Shown: positions 17,619 to 25,497 of the stretch, one piece after another | How positions within the stretch are numbered: position 1 is the stretch's first letter | Layout: every line of letters starts with the position of its first letter | Assembly: GCF_900113035.1 (NCBI RefSeq) | Contig: NZ_FONX01000001.1 | Location: 310,001-374,000 of the forward strand | DNA: 64,000 nucleotides | Direction: 5' to 3' | From: Paracidovorax wautersii | GTDB lineage: Bacteria > Pseudomonadota > Gammaproteobacteria > Burkholderiales > Burkholderiaceae_C | Program-made: the position numbers and the translations under genes | The notes under the pieces: model-generated | The model's input: the letters and a program-made list of their open reading frames with translations, nothing else | Databases searched by the model: none | What the model was told of the DNA's origin: nothing

Positions 17619-19100
17619 ATGCAAGACGGAACATTGCTCGCGGCTGTGGATTTGGGATCCAACAGCTTTCGCCTCGAAATCGGCCGCTTCGAGCACGGCC
17701 ACATCCAACGGGTGGAATACCTGAAGGAGACGGTGCGCCAAGGCAACGGACTGGACGAGAATCGGAACCTCTCCCCGGCCGCCATGCAGCGCGGCTGGGA
17801 CTGCCTCGCGCGCTTCGCCGAGCGGCTTGCCAACTTCGCCCCGGCCCATGTGCGCGTGGTCGCCACGCAGACCCTGCGCGAGGCGCGCAACCGTGACGTC
17901 TTCATCCAGCGCGGCAACGAGATCCTGGGCCACGCCATCGACGTGATCTCCGGCCCGGAGGAAGCGCGCCTCATCTACCAGGGCGTGGCGCATCTGCTGC
18001 CGCAGTCCGACGAACGCCGCCTGGTGGTGGACATCGGCGGCCGCTCGACCGAGCTGATCCTCGGCCAGCAGTTCACGCCCTCCGCCGTCGCCTCCTTCCG
18101 CGTGGGCAGCGTCGCCTGGTCCACCCGGTACTTCCCGGAAGGGCAGTTCACCGCACAGGCCTTCATGATGGCCGAGATCGCCGCCAAGGCCGTGCTCGAC
18201 GAAGCGCTCGGCGTGTACCGGCGCGACGCGTGGGACGTGGCCTATGGCTCCTCGGGAACGGCCGGCGCCATCGGCGAGATCCTCGCCACGGTGCCCGGCA
18301 ACACGCCCGGCCTCATCACCCGCCAGGGCCTGGACTGGCTGCTGGCCCAGCTGCTGCAGGCGCGCAGCGCCGACCGCATCCGCATGGAAGGGCTGAAGGA
18401 AGACCGGCGCGCCGTCATCGGCGGCGGCATCAGCGTGCTGCGCGCGGTGTTCGACCTGCTGGGCATCGAGCAGATGCACGTGGCGCAGGGCGCGCTGCGC
18501 CAGGGCGCCCTCTACGACCTGCTCGACCGCGAACAGCCGGCGACGGACCTGCGCTCTTCCACCGTGCGAGGGCTGATGCAGCGCTTCAGCGTGGACACCT
18601 CCCACGCCGAACGCGTCGCCCGCGTGGCCACCCGCCTCTTCGACGCCGCCGCACCCGCGGGCAGCGACAAGGAAGTGCGCGAGCTCGACTGGGCCGCGCA
18701 CCTGCACGAAGTGGGCTGCCGCATCTCGCATACCGACTACCACCGGCACGGGGCCTACATCCTCGAACACACCGACGCCGCCGGCTTCGCCATGTCGGAG
18801 CTCTACCGCCTCGGCCTGCTGGTGCTGGGCCATCGCGGCAAGGTGCGCAAGCTCGAAGCCGATCTGGACGATGCCTCCTTCGCGCTGCAGCTGATGTGCT
18901 TCCGGGTGGCCGTGGGCCTGTGCCATGCGCGCCGCGATCCGGACATCGAAGGCCTGACCCTGCATCTGGAGAGCAACCGCTGCGTGGTGCGCTCGCGCCC
19001 CGGCTGGGCCGCGAGCTATCCGCAGTCGGCCCACCTGCTGCGCGACGAAGCCATCGCCTGGCAGAAGACGCCTTGGGAGTTCGTCGCCGAACTGGGCTGA
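17619..19100 (+). CDS. ppx: Exopolyphosphatase (Ppx/GppA family)
   Basis: Processively releases phosphate from polyphosphate ends; the family also includes pppGpp phosphatases. 493 residues from ATG 17619, where the conserved N-terminus MQDGTLLAAVDLGSNSFRLE begins. The ASKHA phosphate loops are AVDLGSNSFR and VVDIGGRSTELILG. The C-terminal HD-like helical region is present (AHLHEVGCRISHTDYHRHG). Upstream in-frame starts at 17406 and 17502 would add residues unlike the family. It is opposite pstS and carries a Pho box in its leader, so polyphosphate breakdown may be PhoB-controlled. Confidence 0.92.
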   Translation: MQDGTLLAAVDLGSNSFRLEIGRFEHGHIQRVEYLKETVRQGNGLDENRNLSPAAMQRGWDCLARFAERLANFAPAHVRVVATQTLREARNRDVFIQRGNEILGHAIDVISGPEEARLIYQGVAHLLPQSDERRLVVDIGGRSTELILGQQFTPSAVASFRVGSVAWSTRYFPEGQFTAQAFMMAEIAAKAVLDEALGVYRRDAWDVAYGSSGTAGAIGEILATVPGNTPGLITRQGLDWLLAQLLQARSADRIRMEGLKEDRRAVIGGGISVLRAVFDLLGIEQMHVAQGALRQGALYDLLDREQPATDLRSSTVRGLMQRFSVDTSHAERVARVATRLFDAAAPAGSDKEVRELDWAAHLHEVGCRISHTDYHRHGAYILEHTDAAGFAMSELYRLGLLVLGHRGKVRKLEADLDDASFALQLMCFRVAVGLCHARRDPDIEGLTLHLESNRCVVRSRPGWAASYPQSAHLLRDEAIAWQKTPWEFVAELG

Positions 19101-19114
19101 GAACGGTAGCAGAC

Positions 19115-19144
19115 CGATGTAAACGGTATAAACTGTTTACATCG
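19115..19144. promoter_or_regulatory. 30-bp palindrome over a TATAAA box upstream of the RHH gene
   Basis: Perfect 10-bp arms CGATGTAAAC / GTTTACATCG around a 10-bp centre that contains TATAAA (19127-19132). The RHH gene starts 20 bases later. Placement over a probable -10 box fits an operator, possibly autoregulatory. A terminator of ppx is the alternative, since TTTTCT follows the right arm. Confidence 0.55.
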
Positions 19145-19164
19145 TTTTCTGCAACACTGCTTCC

Positions 19165-19725
19165 ATGACCACCATTTCGAACGACTCCGTTTCCACCACC
19201 GCTCCCGCACCGGCCCCGGCCGCCGAAGTCACGGCCGCCGCCGCACCGGCGCCCGCAGCCGTCAAGGCCAGCCCCGCCAAGCCCGCAGCGAAGCCGGCCA
19301 AGGCCGCCGTCAAGCCCGTGGCCGCCGCCGTGGCTGCGGTCGTCGCAGCCCCTGCCAAGAAGGCAGCGCCCGCCAAGCGCGGCACCGCCGTGAAGGCCAA
19401 GGCCGCCGCCGCGCCGGCACCCGCCGCAGAAAAGGCGGCCAAGACGAAGAAGCCCAAGATGGTGCGCGACAGCTTCACGATCCCGAAGGACGAGTACGCC
19501 GTCATCGAAAGCCTGAAACAGCGCAGCGGCAAGCTGTCGCAGACGGCCAAGAAGAGCGAGCTGCTGCGCGCCGGCCTGAAGCTGCTCTCCGGCCTCTCGG
19601 ATGCTGCCCTGCTGCAAGCCCTGCAGGCCGTTCCCTCCATCAAGACCGGCCGCCCGAAGGCCGACGACAAGGCTGCTGCCGAAGCCGCCCCGGCCGCCAA
19701 GCGCGCCAAGGCCGCACGCAAGTAA
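19165..19725 (+). CDS. Ribbon-helix-helix domain protein with histone-H1-like Ala/Lys/Pro tail
   Basis: 186 residues of two parts. Residues 1 to about 98 are low-complexity Ala/Pro/Lys with PAKPA and KPAK-like motifs, similar in composition to bacterial histone-H1-like tails (AlgP type). Residues about 99-145 look like a ribbon-helix-helix domain: strand RDSFTIPK, helix DEYAVIESLKQRSGK, helix KKSELLRAGLKLLSGL. A short basic tail with KRAKAARK ends it. DNA binding is therefore likely, but target and role are unknown. It lies between ppx and sixA/ppk and has a perfect palindrome over its promoter. The domain assignment is from pattern, not a search. Confidence 0.65.
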   Translation: MTTISNDSVSTTAPAPAPAAEVTAAAAPAPAAVKASPAKPAAKPAKAAVKPVAAAVAAVVAAPAKKAAPAKRGTAVKAKAAAAPAPAAEKAAKTKKPKMVRDSFTIPKDEYAVIESLKQRSGKLSQTAKKSELLRAGLKLLSGLSDAALLQALQAVPSIKTGRPKADDKAAAEAAPAAKRAKAARK

Positions 19726-19761
19726 TTGCCAAACCCTGCAGGCCCTGCGTCCGGGCCTGCA

Positions 19762-19806
19762 CAGGGCACCCGGCTGGGTGCCCTGCCCCTCCCAGCCGTT
19801 GGGAGG
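19762..19806. terminator. Double hairpin between convergent RHH and sixA genes
   Basis: First hairpin CAGGGCACCC / GGGTGCCCTG (19762-19785, GGCT loop); second CCTCCCA / TGGGAGG (19788-19806, 5-base loop). Both are perfect but neither is followed by a U-run. Probably the shared termination region of the two convergent genes. Confidence 0.5.
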
Positions 19807-19827
19807 CACAGGCGCTCTGCGAGCGGC

Positions 19828-20289
19828 CTACAGAAACTCCGGCGACTGCACCGCCATCAGCACGGTTTCTTCCGTTTCCAGCCGCTGGCGATGGCGCAGC
19901 CACCACACGGCCCCCTTGCGGATCGCGCAGTCGCTGGCCTGCAGCGCCAGCAGATGGGCCACGACCTGCCCCAGCATGGGCTGATGGCCCACCACCAGCA
20001 CCGCACCACGCGACCGGGGCCACTGCACCAGTTCCAGCAACTCCGCAGGTGAACCGCCGGGCAGCAGCTCGGCGCGCAGCTTGTATTTGCGGCCCAGTGC
20101 GCGGGCGGTCTGCTCGGTCCGCTTGGCCGGGCTGGCGAGCACGCGCAGGCCTTCCGGCAGCTGCCGGTCGAGCCAGCCGGCCATGCGGGCCGCCTGCTTC
20201 TCGCCCCGGCTCGTCAGCGCGCGCTCCAGGTCGTCGCCCCCATCGGCCGCCTCTTCGGCCTCGGCGTGGCGCCACAGGATGAGATCCAT
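19828..20289 (-). CDS. sixA: SixA-like phosphohistidine phosphatase
   Basis: Histidine phosphatase family protein of 153 residues. The RHA catalytic motif is in LILWRHAEAEE at the N-terminus, and the second catalytic His in VVGHQPMLGQV; the small size fits SixA, which dephosphorylates phosphohistidine proteins such as phosphotransferase components. Its ATG overlaps the ppk stop by one base (TGATG), so it is translated with ppk. The coupling suggests a link to polyphosphate or to phosphorylated histidine of Ppk; that is inference. Confidence 0.85.
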   Translation of the reverse strand: MDLILWRHAEAEEAADGGDDLERALTSRGEKQAARMAGWLDRQLPEGLRVLASPAKRTEQTARALGRKYKLRAELLPGGSPAELLELVQWPRSRGAVLVVGHQPMLGQVVAHLLALQASDCAIRKGAVWWLRHRQRLETEETVLMAVQSPEFL

Positions 20290-22556
20290 CAGGGCGTTCC
20301 GTTGCGGCCGGCGGTGGCCACGACCTGCGGGCCGTAGCGCAGGGTGAGCGCCATCTGCGCGCCGCGGCCGTCCAGGGGACGCGGAGCGCGCTGGTAGCGT
20401 CCGTCGGGCTGCAGGGTCCAGGCGTCGCGGTCGTCGTGCAGGTAGGCCACCAGGCACTCGTCGATGATGCGCTGGCGCAGCTTGGCATCGGTCACGGGCC
20501 AGGCCAGTTCCACGCGGCGCAGCATGTTGCGGTTCATCCAGTCGGCGCTGGAGAGATAGAGCTCTTCCTTCGCGCCGCCGCGGAAATAGAACACGCGCGT
20601 GTGCTCCAGGAAGCGTCCGATGACCGAGCGCACGCGGATGTTGTCCGTCACGCCGGGCACCTGGGCAGGCAGCATGCAGGCGCCGCGCACGATGAGGTCG
20701 ATGCGCGCGCCACTCTGGCCGGCGCGCACCAGTGCCTGGATCAGCGCATCGTCGGTGAGCGCGTTCATCTTGGCGACGATGCGGGCGTCTTCCCCGCGGG
20801 CTGCGGCGGCGCCCACGGCGTCGATGCAGGCGATCATGGAGCGCTGCAGATGGAACGGCGCCATCACCAGCCGCTTGAGCTTGGGCAGCGGGTTCTGGCT
20901 GGCCAGGTGGTCGAACACCGCATCCATGTCGGCGGTGATCTGCGGGTCGGCCGTGAGGTAGCTCAGGTCGGTGTACAGGCGCGCGGTGCGCCGGTTGTAG
21001 TTGCCGGTGGAGAGGTGGCCGTAGCGCCGCAGGTTGCGGCCTTCGCGGCGCGTCACCAGCATCATCTTGGCGTGGGTCTTGAGGCCGACCACGCCATAGA
21101 CCACCTGCGCGCCGATGGATTCCAGCGCCTCGGCCCAGTTGATGTTGGCCTCTTCGTCGAAGCGGGCCTTGAGCTCGACCACGGCCATCACTTCCTTGCC
21201 CCGGCGCACGGCCTCGCGCAGCAGGTCCATCATCTCGGAGTCGGAACCCGTGCGATAGATGGTCTGCTTGATGACCAGCACGTCCGGGTCGTTGACGGCC
21301 TCGCGCAGGAACGCGAGCACACCGTCGAAGCTCTCGAACGGCTGGTGGATCAGCACGTCGCGCTTGCGCATCTGCGACAGGATGGAGACGCCCTGCGGCA
21401 GCTGCGCCGGCCAGGCCGAGCGCCATGGCGGGAACATGAGCGAGGGATCGTTGACCAGATCGACCAGCTGCGAGAGCCGCACCAGGTTCACGGGCCCGTG
21501 CACGCGGTAGAGCGCGGCGGCGGGCAGGCCGAACTGCGACTGCAGGAAGTCGGAGAGAAAGCGCGAGCAGCCGGCCGAGACTTCGAGCCGCACGGCCTGG
21601 CCGTAATGGCGGTGCTGCAGGCCCTGGCGCAGCGCGGTGCGCAGGTTGCGCACGTCGTCCTCGTCCACCGCCAGATCGGAGTGGCGGGTGACGCGGAACT
21701 GCGAGAACTCGGACACCTCGCGGCCCGGGAACAGGTCGGCCAGATGGGTGCGGATGATGCTCGACAGGCTCACGCACTGCACGCCGGTGGGCGCCACTTC
21801 CTGCGGCAGCCGCAGCATGCGCGGCAGGATGCGCGGCACCTTGACGATGGCGATCTCGTTCTCGCGGCCGAAGGCATCGTCGCCGCGCAGGCGCACGATG
21901 AAGTTCAGCGACTTGTTGGCCACCTGCGGGAACGGGTGGGCCGGGTCCAGCCCCACCGGGATGAGCAGCGGCCGCACGTCGCGCATGAAGTAGTCGCGCA
22001 CCCAGCGGCGCTGCGCGCCGTTGCGCTCGCCGTGCGACACCAGGCGGATGCCGACCTTGGCGAAGGCGGGCACGAGCGAGTCGTTGTAGAGCGCGTATTG
22101 CTTGGCGACCAGATCGTGGGCATCGGCCGCCAGCGCCTCGAACGAATCGACGCTGTACGGGCCCTTGGTCTCGCCGCTGCAGGCGGCGGTGAGGTGCGCG
22201 GCCGCGCGCACTTCGAAGAACTCGTCGAGGTTGGAGGAGACGATGCAGAGATAGCGCAGGCGTTCCAGCAGCGGCACGTCGGTGCGGCAGGCCCAGTCGA
22301 ACACGCGGCGGTTGAAGGCGAGGATGGAGTGGTCGCGGTCCAGCAGTTCCAGCACCGGGGGCGCTACGGGTGCGGGCTCCGGCGCTGGTGCGGGAGCGGG
22401 GACGGGTTCGTCGGGAACATCCGCCGCAGAGGCGACGGGAGCGATGGGCGACGGGGCCGCAGTGGCCGCTGCATCGGCCGTCGGGCTGCCGGATTCGTCG
22501 GGCTCCATCGTGATGGGTGTGGGCCGGGACAAACTGGCAGAAGAGGGAAGAGGCAT
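20289..22556 (-). CDS. ppk1: Polyphosphate kinase 1
   Basis: Synthesises polyphosphate from ATP. About 755 residues from ATG 22556, with an Ala/Pro-rich N-terminal extension of about 60 residues before the domain start LLDRDHSILAFNRRVFDWA. The autophosphorylated histidine is in YGHLSTGNYNRRTARLYTD; the second histidine region is shifted but the C-terminal PLD-like fold (ADWMNRNMLRRVELAWPV) is intact. A GTG at 22577 is too close to the predicted transcription start. A Pho box with a -10 at the canonical distance lies immediately upstream. sixA follows with an overlapping start. Confidence 0.95.
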   Translation of the reverse strand: MPLPSSASLSRPTPITMEPDESGSPTADAAATAAPSPIAPVASAADVPDEPVPAPAPAPEPAPVAPPVLELLDRDHSILAFNRRVFDWACRTDVPLLERLRYLCIVSSNLDEFFEVRAAAHLTAACSGETKGPYSVDSFEALAADAHDLVAKQYALYNDSLVPAFAKVGIRLVSHGERNGAQRRWVRDYFMRDVRPLLIPVGLDPAHPFPQVANKSLNFIVRLRGDDAFGRENEIAIVKVPRILPRMLRLPQEVAPTGVQCVSLSSIIRTHLADLFPGREVSEFSQFRVTRHSDLAVDEDDVRNLRTALRQGLQHRHYGQAVRLEVSAGCSRFLSDFLQSQFGLPAAALYRVHGPVNLVRLSQLVDLVNDPSLMFPPWRSAWPAQLPQGVSILSQMRKRDVLIHQPFESFDGVLAFLREAVNDPDVLVIKQTIYRTGSDSEMMDLLREAVRRGKEVMAVVELKARFDEEANINWAEALESIGAQVVYGVVGLKTHAKMMLVTRREGRNLRRYGHLSTGNYNRRTARLYTDLSYLTADPQITADMDAVFDHLASQNPLPKLKRLVMAPFHLQRSMIACIDAVGAAAARGEDARIVAKMNALTDDALIQALVRAGQSGARIDLIVRGACMLPAQVPGVTDNIRVRSVIGRFLEHTRVFYFRGGAKEELYLSSADWMNRNMLRRVELAWPVTDAKLRQRIIDECLVAYLHDDRDAWTLQPDGRYQRAPRPLDGRGAQMALTLRYGPQVVATAGRNGTP

Positions 22557-22588
22557 GTCAGGCAGTTCGGGAATCACGGACGGTTAAC

Positions 22589-22622
22589 AGTATGAGACGT
22601 TTGGGTTACAGCTTGATGACAG
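22589..22622 (-). promoter_or_regulatory. PhoB-dependent promoter of ppk
   Basis: Pho box CTGTCATCAAGCTGTAAC at 22622-22605 (minus strand, 15 of 18 to consensus, half-sites 11 bp apart), then exactly 10 bp, then CATACT (22594-22589) as -10. This is the standard architecture of PhoB-activated promoters. Predicted +1 is near 22582. Confidence 0.75.
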
Positions 22623-22779
22623 CGACACGAAAACGTCATGAAGCACCGCTCGCGAGCGGTAAAAAAGGACGATATCGCGCAGGCGCCCATCAAGCACAGG
22701 GCCGCAAAACCCATGCCACGGGGCCGCGTGCGCGCCCGCGCGCCGGCGGCGCAATGCCTGCCCGCGCAGGCCCGCGCGC

Positions 22780-22801
22780 GCTGCCGGAAAGGTCCGGCAG
22801 C
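22780..22801. terminator. Hairpin downstream of the OlsB-like gene
   Basis: Perfect 9-bp stem GCTGCCGGA / TCCGGCAGC with a 4-base loop, 31 bases past the stop codon. No U-run. The rest of 22640-22832 shows no gene. Confidence 0.4.
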
Positions 22802-22832
22802 GTTCGCTGCACGTGCGGCGAAAACCGTCGCC

Positions 22833-23669
22833 TCAGGCGCCGAGGAAATGCTTGCGGTACTTGCTCGGCAGGTCGGCCAGCCGCATGAGCATGGGCAGGT
22901 CGGCGGTGTTGAAGTCCGGGTCCCAGGCCGGTGCGCCCAGCACGCGGGCACCCAGGCGCAGATAGCCCTTGATGAGCGCGGGGGGCTCGATGTCCAGCGA
23001 GCCGTCGAGCTGCTCGACCGGCAGGGCCAGGCGCGGCAGCACGTGGTATTCGATGGGCGCCATGTGGGTCTGGCGCAGCTGCTGCCAGATGCTGGCCGCC
23101 GCGTCGCCGCCGACCACGCCGTTGTGCAGCATGGGGATGCTGGCGCAGCCGATCATGGTGTCGAGCTGGTTGCGCACCATGAAGTCGGCGAGCGCGCCCC
23201 AGAGGGCCAGGATCACGCCGCCGTGGCGATGCTCGGGGTGGACGCAGCTGCGGCCCAGCTCGACCATGCGCGAGCGCAGCGTGCGCAGGCGGGTCAGGTC
23301 GAACTCAGTGTCGCTGTAGGTGCCGCCCACGCGCCGGGCCTGTGCCGGCGTCAGCACGCGGTAGGTGCCAATCACCTGTTGCGTGTCTGCATCGCGGACC
23401 AGCAGATGCTCACAATAGTCATCGAACAGGTCCACGTCGTGCTGTGGCAGCGGCGTATTCAGCCGAGCGCCCATTTCGGATGCGAAGACGGAAAAGCGCA
23501 GGCGCTGCGCCTCGCGCACTTCGTCTAGATGGCGCGCCCACGCCACCGCAATCCCGCCGCGCGCCTGCGCAGCCCCGCCCACGCCCACTTCGCTGCCAGG
23601 GCGGTGAAGCGACCCCCGAGGCAGAGTGGCTGGGCTGAGCGCCATGGTGGGCGTGGGCAATTCGTTCAT
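22833..23669 (-). CDS. OlsB-like GNAT N-acyltransferase
   Basis: 278 residues from ATG 23669, supported by AGGAG 6 bases upstream. Contains the haemolysin-type acyltransferase fold (LRFSVFASEMGARL, DDYCEHLLVRD, RMVELGRSCVHPEHRHGG, MIGCASIPML) found in OlsB, which acylates ornithine in ornithine-lipid synthesis. OlsA is not adjacent, and related proteins have other acyl acceptors, so OlsB is a reasoned rather than certain name. Ornithine lipids replace phospholipids in phosphate starvation in many bacteria, which fits the neighbourhood of pst, ppx and ppk and the Pho-box-like repeats upstream. Confidence 0.72.
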   Translation of the reverse strand: MNELPTPTMALSPATLPRGSLHRPGSEVGVGGAAQARGGIAVAWARHLDEVREAQRLRFSVFASEMGARLNTPLPQHDVDLFDDYCEHLLVRDADTQQVIGTYRVLTPAQARRVGGTYSDTEFDLTRLRTLRSRMVELGRSCVHPEHRHGGVILALWGALADFMVRNQLDTMIGCASIPMLHNGVVGGDAAASIWQQLRQTHMAPIEYHVLPRLALPVEQLDGSLDIEPPALIKGYLRLGARVLGAPAWDPDFNTADLPMLMRLADLPSKYRKHFLGA

Positions 23670-23782
23670 TCGGTTCTCCTGAGGTAGGAACGCAAGAAGC
23701 TGCGCCGTACGGCAAACCGCCTGCCGCACCCGTCCGGGGGCCTGTCGCAGCTGCCGCTGAACCGCAATGTGCCGGCCCGGCA

Positions 23783-23821
23783 TGACATGTCGGTGTCCGT
23801 CGGATGAACAGAACATGACAG
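23783..23821 (-). promoter_or_regulatory. Imperfect Pho-box-like half-sites upstream of the OlsB-like gene
   Basis: On the minus strand CTGTCAT at 23821-23815, a degenerate repeat near 23811, and TGTCATG from 23787. The two good TGTCA sites are 33 bp (three 11-bp periods) apart. No convincing -10 was found, and 23815 is also an alternative start of the divergent gene, so this is tentative. Confidence 0.3.
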
Positions 23822-23856
23822 ACAATCGGCGCCCTCCCCGCCCCATCCTCTCCCGC

Positions 23857-24681
23857 ATGCCCGCGCTCACCATCCTCCGGCGCGACGAACACTTCGTCGC
23901 CGTCCACAAGCCGGCCGGCTGGCTCGTGCATCGCACCGGGCTGGACGCGGGCGAGACCCGCTTCGTCATGCAGACGCTGCGCGACCAGCTCGGCCAGCAC
24001 GTGTATCCGGTGCACCGGCTGGACAAGGGCACCTGCGGCGTGCTGGTGATGGCGCTGCACCCGGCCGCGGCGCGGGCGCTGTCGCAGGCCTTCGAGCACC
24101 ATGCCGTGCGCAAGCACTATCTGGCGCTGGTGCGCGGCTGGGCGCCCGCGCAGGTGCAGGTCGATCACGCCCTTCGCCCCGACGACGCGCCGCCCGATGC
24201 GCCCGTGCAGAGCGCCCACACCTGGCTGCGCTGCCTGGCGCGGCTGGAACTGCCCGAGTCCGCCGACCCGCGCTTCGCCACCACCCGCGCGAGCCTGGTG
24301 CATGCCGAGCCCACCACGGGCCGGCGCCACCAGATCCGCCGGCACCTCAAGCACATCGCCCACCCCATCCTGGGCGACGCCACGCACGGCAAGGGCCCGC
24401 TCAACCGCTGGTGGGCCGAGCGGCTGGGCGGGCAGCGGCTCTGGCTGCACGCCTGGCGGCTGCAGGTGCCGCATCCGGTCACCGGCGAAACGCTGGTGCT
24501 GGACAGCGGCCTGCCCTGGCCCGGCGCGCCGCAGGACGCCGCCCGCCCGCCAACGGAAGTGCCGGACCTGCAGGACTGGCAGACGCTGTTCGCGCAGTGG
24601 CCCTGGACCTTCATGCAGGCCAGTGCGCCGGCAGATGAAGCGCTGCAGCCCGGCGGCGATGCGGCGAACCACGCCGCCTGA
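23857..24681 (+). CDS. truC: RluA-family pseudouridine synthase (TruC-like)
   Basis: Isomerises uridine in tRNA or rRNA. 274 residues from ATG 23857. The N-terminus LRRDEHFVAVHKPAGWLVHR and the catalytic segment VYPVHRLDKGTCGVLVMAL with the active-site Asp match the TruC branch (tRNA U65) of the RluA family; RRHQIRRHLKHIAHPILGD is the other conserved block. No S4 domain. An in-frame ATG at 23815 would add 14 unconserved residues. Divergent from the OlsB-like gene, convergent with soxR. Confidence 0.85.
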   Translation: MPALTILRRDEHFVAVHKPAGWLVHRTGLDAGETRFVMQTLRDQLGQHVYPVHRLDKGTCGVLVMALHPAAARALSQAFEHHAVRKHYLALVRGWAPAQVQVDHALRPDDAPPDAPVQSAHTWLRCLARLELPESADPRFATTRASLVHAEPTTGRRHQIRRHLKHIAHPILGDATHGKGPLNRWWAERLGGQRLWLHAWRLQVPHPVTGETLVLDSGLPWPGAPQDAARPPTEVPDLQDWQTLFAQWPWTFMQASAPADEALQPGGDAANHAA

Positions 24682-24692
24682 ATGGGTCAAAA

Positions 24693-24709
24693 GCTATTCT
24701 TTTGATAGC
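24693..24709. repeat. GCTAT-N7-ATAGC palindrome, copy 3
   Basis: GCTATTCTTTTGATAGC in the 88-bp gap between convergent truC and soxR, AT-rich against a GC-rich background. It continues into an AT-rich tail to about 24760 (ATATGCGCTTTATCCACAAG and onwards) that resembles the intergenic repeats I know from Acidovorax-like genomes. It may serve as a bidirectional terminator. Confidence 0.5.
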
Positions 24710-24769
24710 TATATGCGCTTTATCCACAAGGGCTGGAGGCCATTTCGGCCGAAATGATCCGCTACCTGG

Positions 24770-25354
24770 CTAGGTCTTCGGCCAGATCCAGGCCGGGTGA
24801 ACCACGGCCGGCTCCGAGCCGCTCTCTGCCACAACCCGCGACCTGCGGCGGGATGGTGCCCCGGGCCTGGGCTTCGCCCGCTCGGGCACCGTGGCCGGAT
24901 CGAAATGCGGCCCGGGCCCGGCGCCTGCCAGCACATCCTGCGCGTTGCGCAGAGGGCATTCCTTGAGCGACAGGCAGCCGCAGCCGATGCAGCCGTCGAG
25001 CTGGTCGCGCAGCTGCGTGAGCAGGCGGATGCGTTCCTGCAGCCCCTCGCGCCATTGCGCCGACATGCGGCGCCAGTCCGCCGCCGTGGGCGTGCGGCTG
25101 GCAGGCAGCGCCTGCAGGGCCTGCGCGATCTCGGCCAGCGGCACGCCCATGCGCTGCGCCACCTTGATCACCGCCACGCGCCGCAGCACGGAGCGCGGAT
25201 AGCGCCGCTGGTTGCCGGCGGTGCGCAGGCTGGCGATCAGCCCCTGGGATTCGTAGTAATGCAGCGCCGACACGGCCAGGCCGCTGCGCGCGGCAACCTC
25301 GCCCACGGACAGCTCGGGCTCTGCGGTTTTCTTTCTCGAAGGAACTGAAGACAT
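24770..25354 (-). CDS. soxR: Redox-sensitive MerR-family activator SoxR
   Basis: MerR-type regulator of 194 residues. N-terminal HTH at about 15-40 ([21 protein letters not shown]), dimer helix at about 85-118, and the 2Fe-2S cluster ligands C122, C125, C127, C133 with the exact C-x2-C-x-C-x5-C pattern. The cluster senses redox-active compounds. Compared with about 154 residues in E. coli it has a 40-residue Arg/Pro-rich C-terminal extension of unknown role. Divergent from the RidA-like gene; a perfect SoxR operator stands between them. Confidence 0.94.
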   Translation of the reverse strand: MSSVPSRKKTAEPELSVGEVAARSGLAVSALHYYESQGLIASLRTAGNQRRYPRSVLRRVAVIKVAQRMGVPLAEIAQALQALPASRTPTAADWRRMSAQWREGLQERIRLLTQLRDQLDGCIGCGCLSLKECPLRNAQDVLAGAGPGPHFDPATVPERAKPRPGAPSRRRSRVVAESGSEPAVVHPAWIWPKT

Positions 25355-25460
25355 GATGGAAAAGCAGGAAAGTACGGAGCCTGGCGACGACCACCGGGCA
25401 GCGACCAGGAACCCCGGGAACCGCGCTGGGCAGCAACGGCCACTGCGGCACCAAAAGCCG

Positions 25461-25491
25461 TTGACCTCAAGCCAACTTGAGGTTCGATACT
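25461..25491 (+). promoter_or_regulatory. SoxR-dependent promoter with operator
   Basis: -35 TTGACC (25461-25466), 19-bp spacer, -10 GATACT (25486-25491). Within the spacer and -35 lies CCTCAAGCCAACTTGAGG (25465-25482), which differs from the enteric SoxR box only in the centre. The overlong 19-bp spacer is the hallmark of SoxR/MerR-activated promoters. Confidence 0.9.
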
Positions 25492-25497
25492 AAGGCC

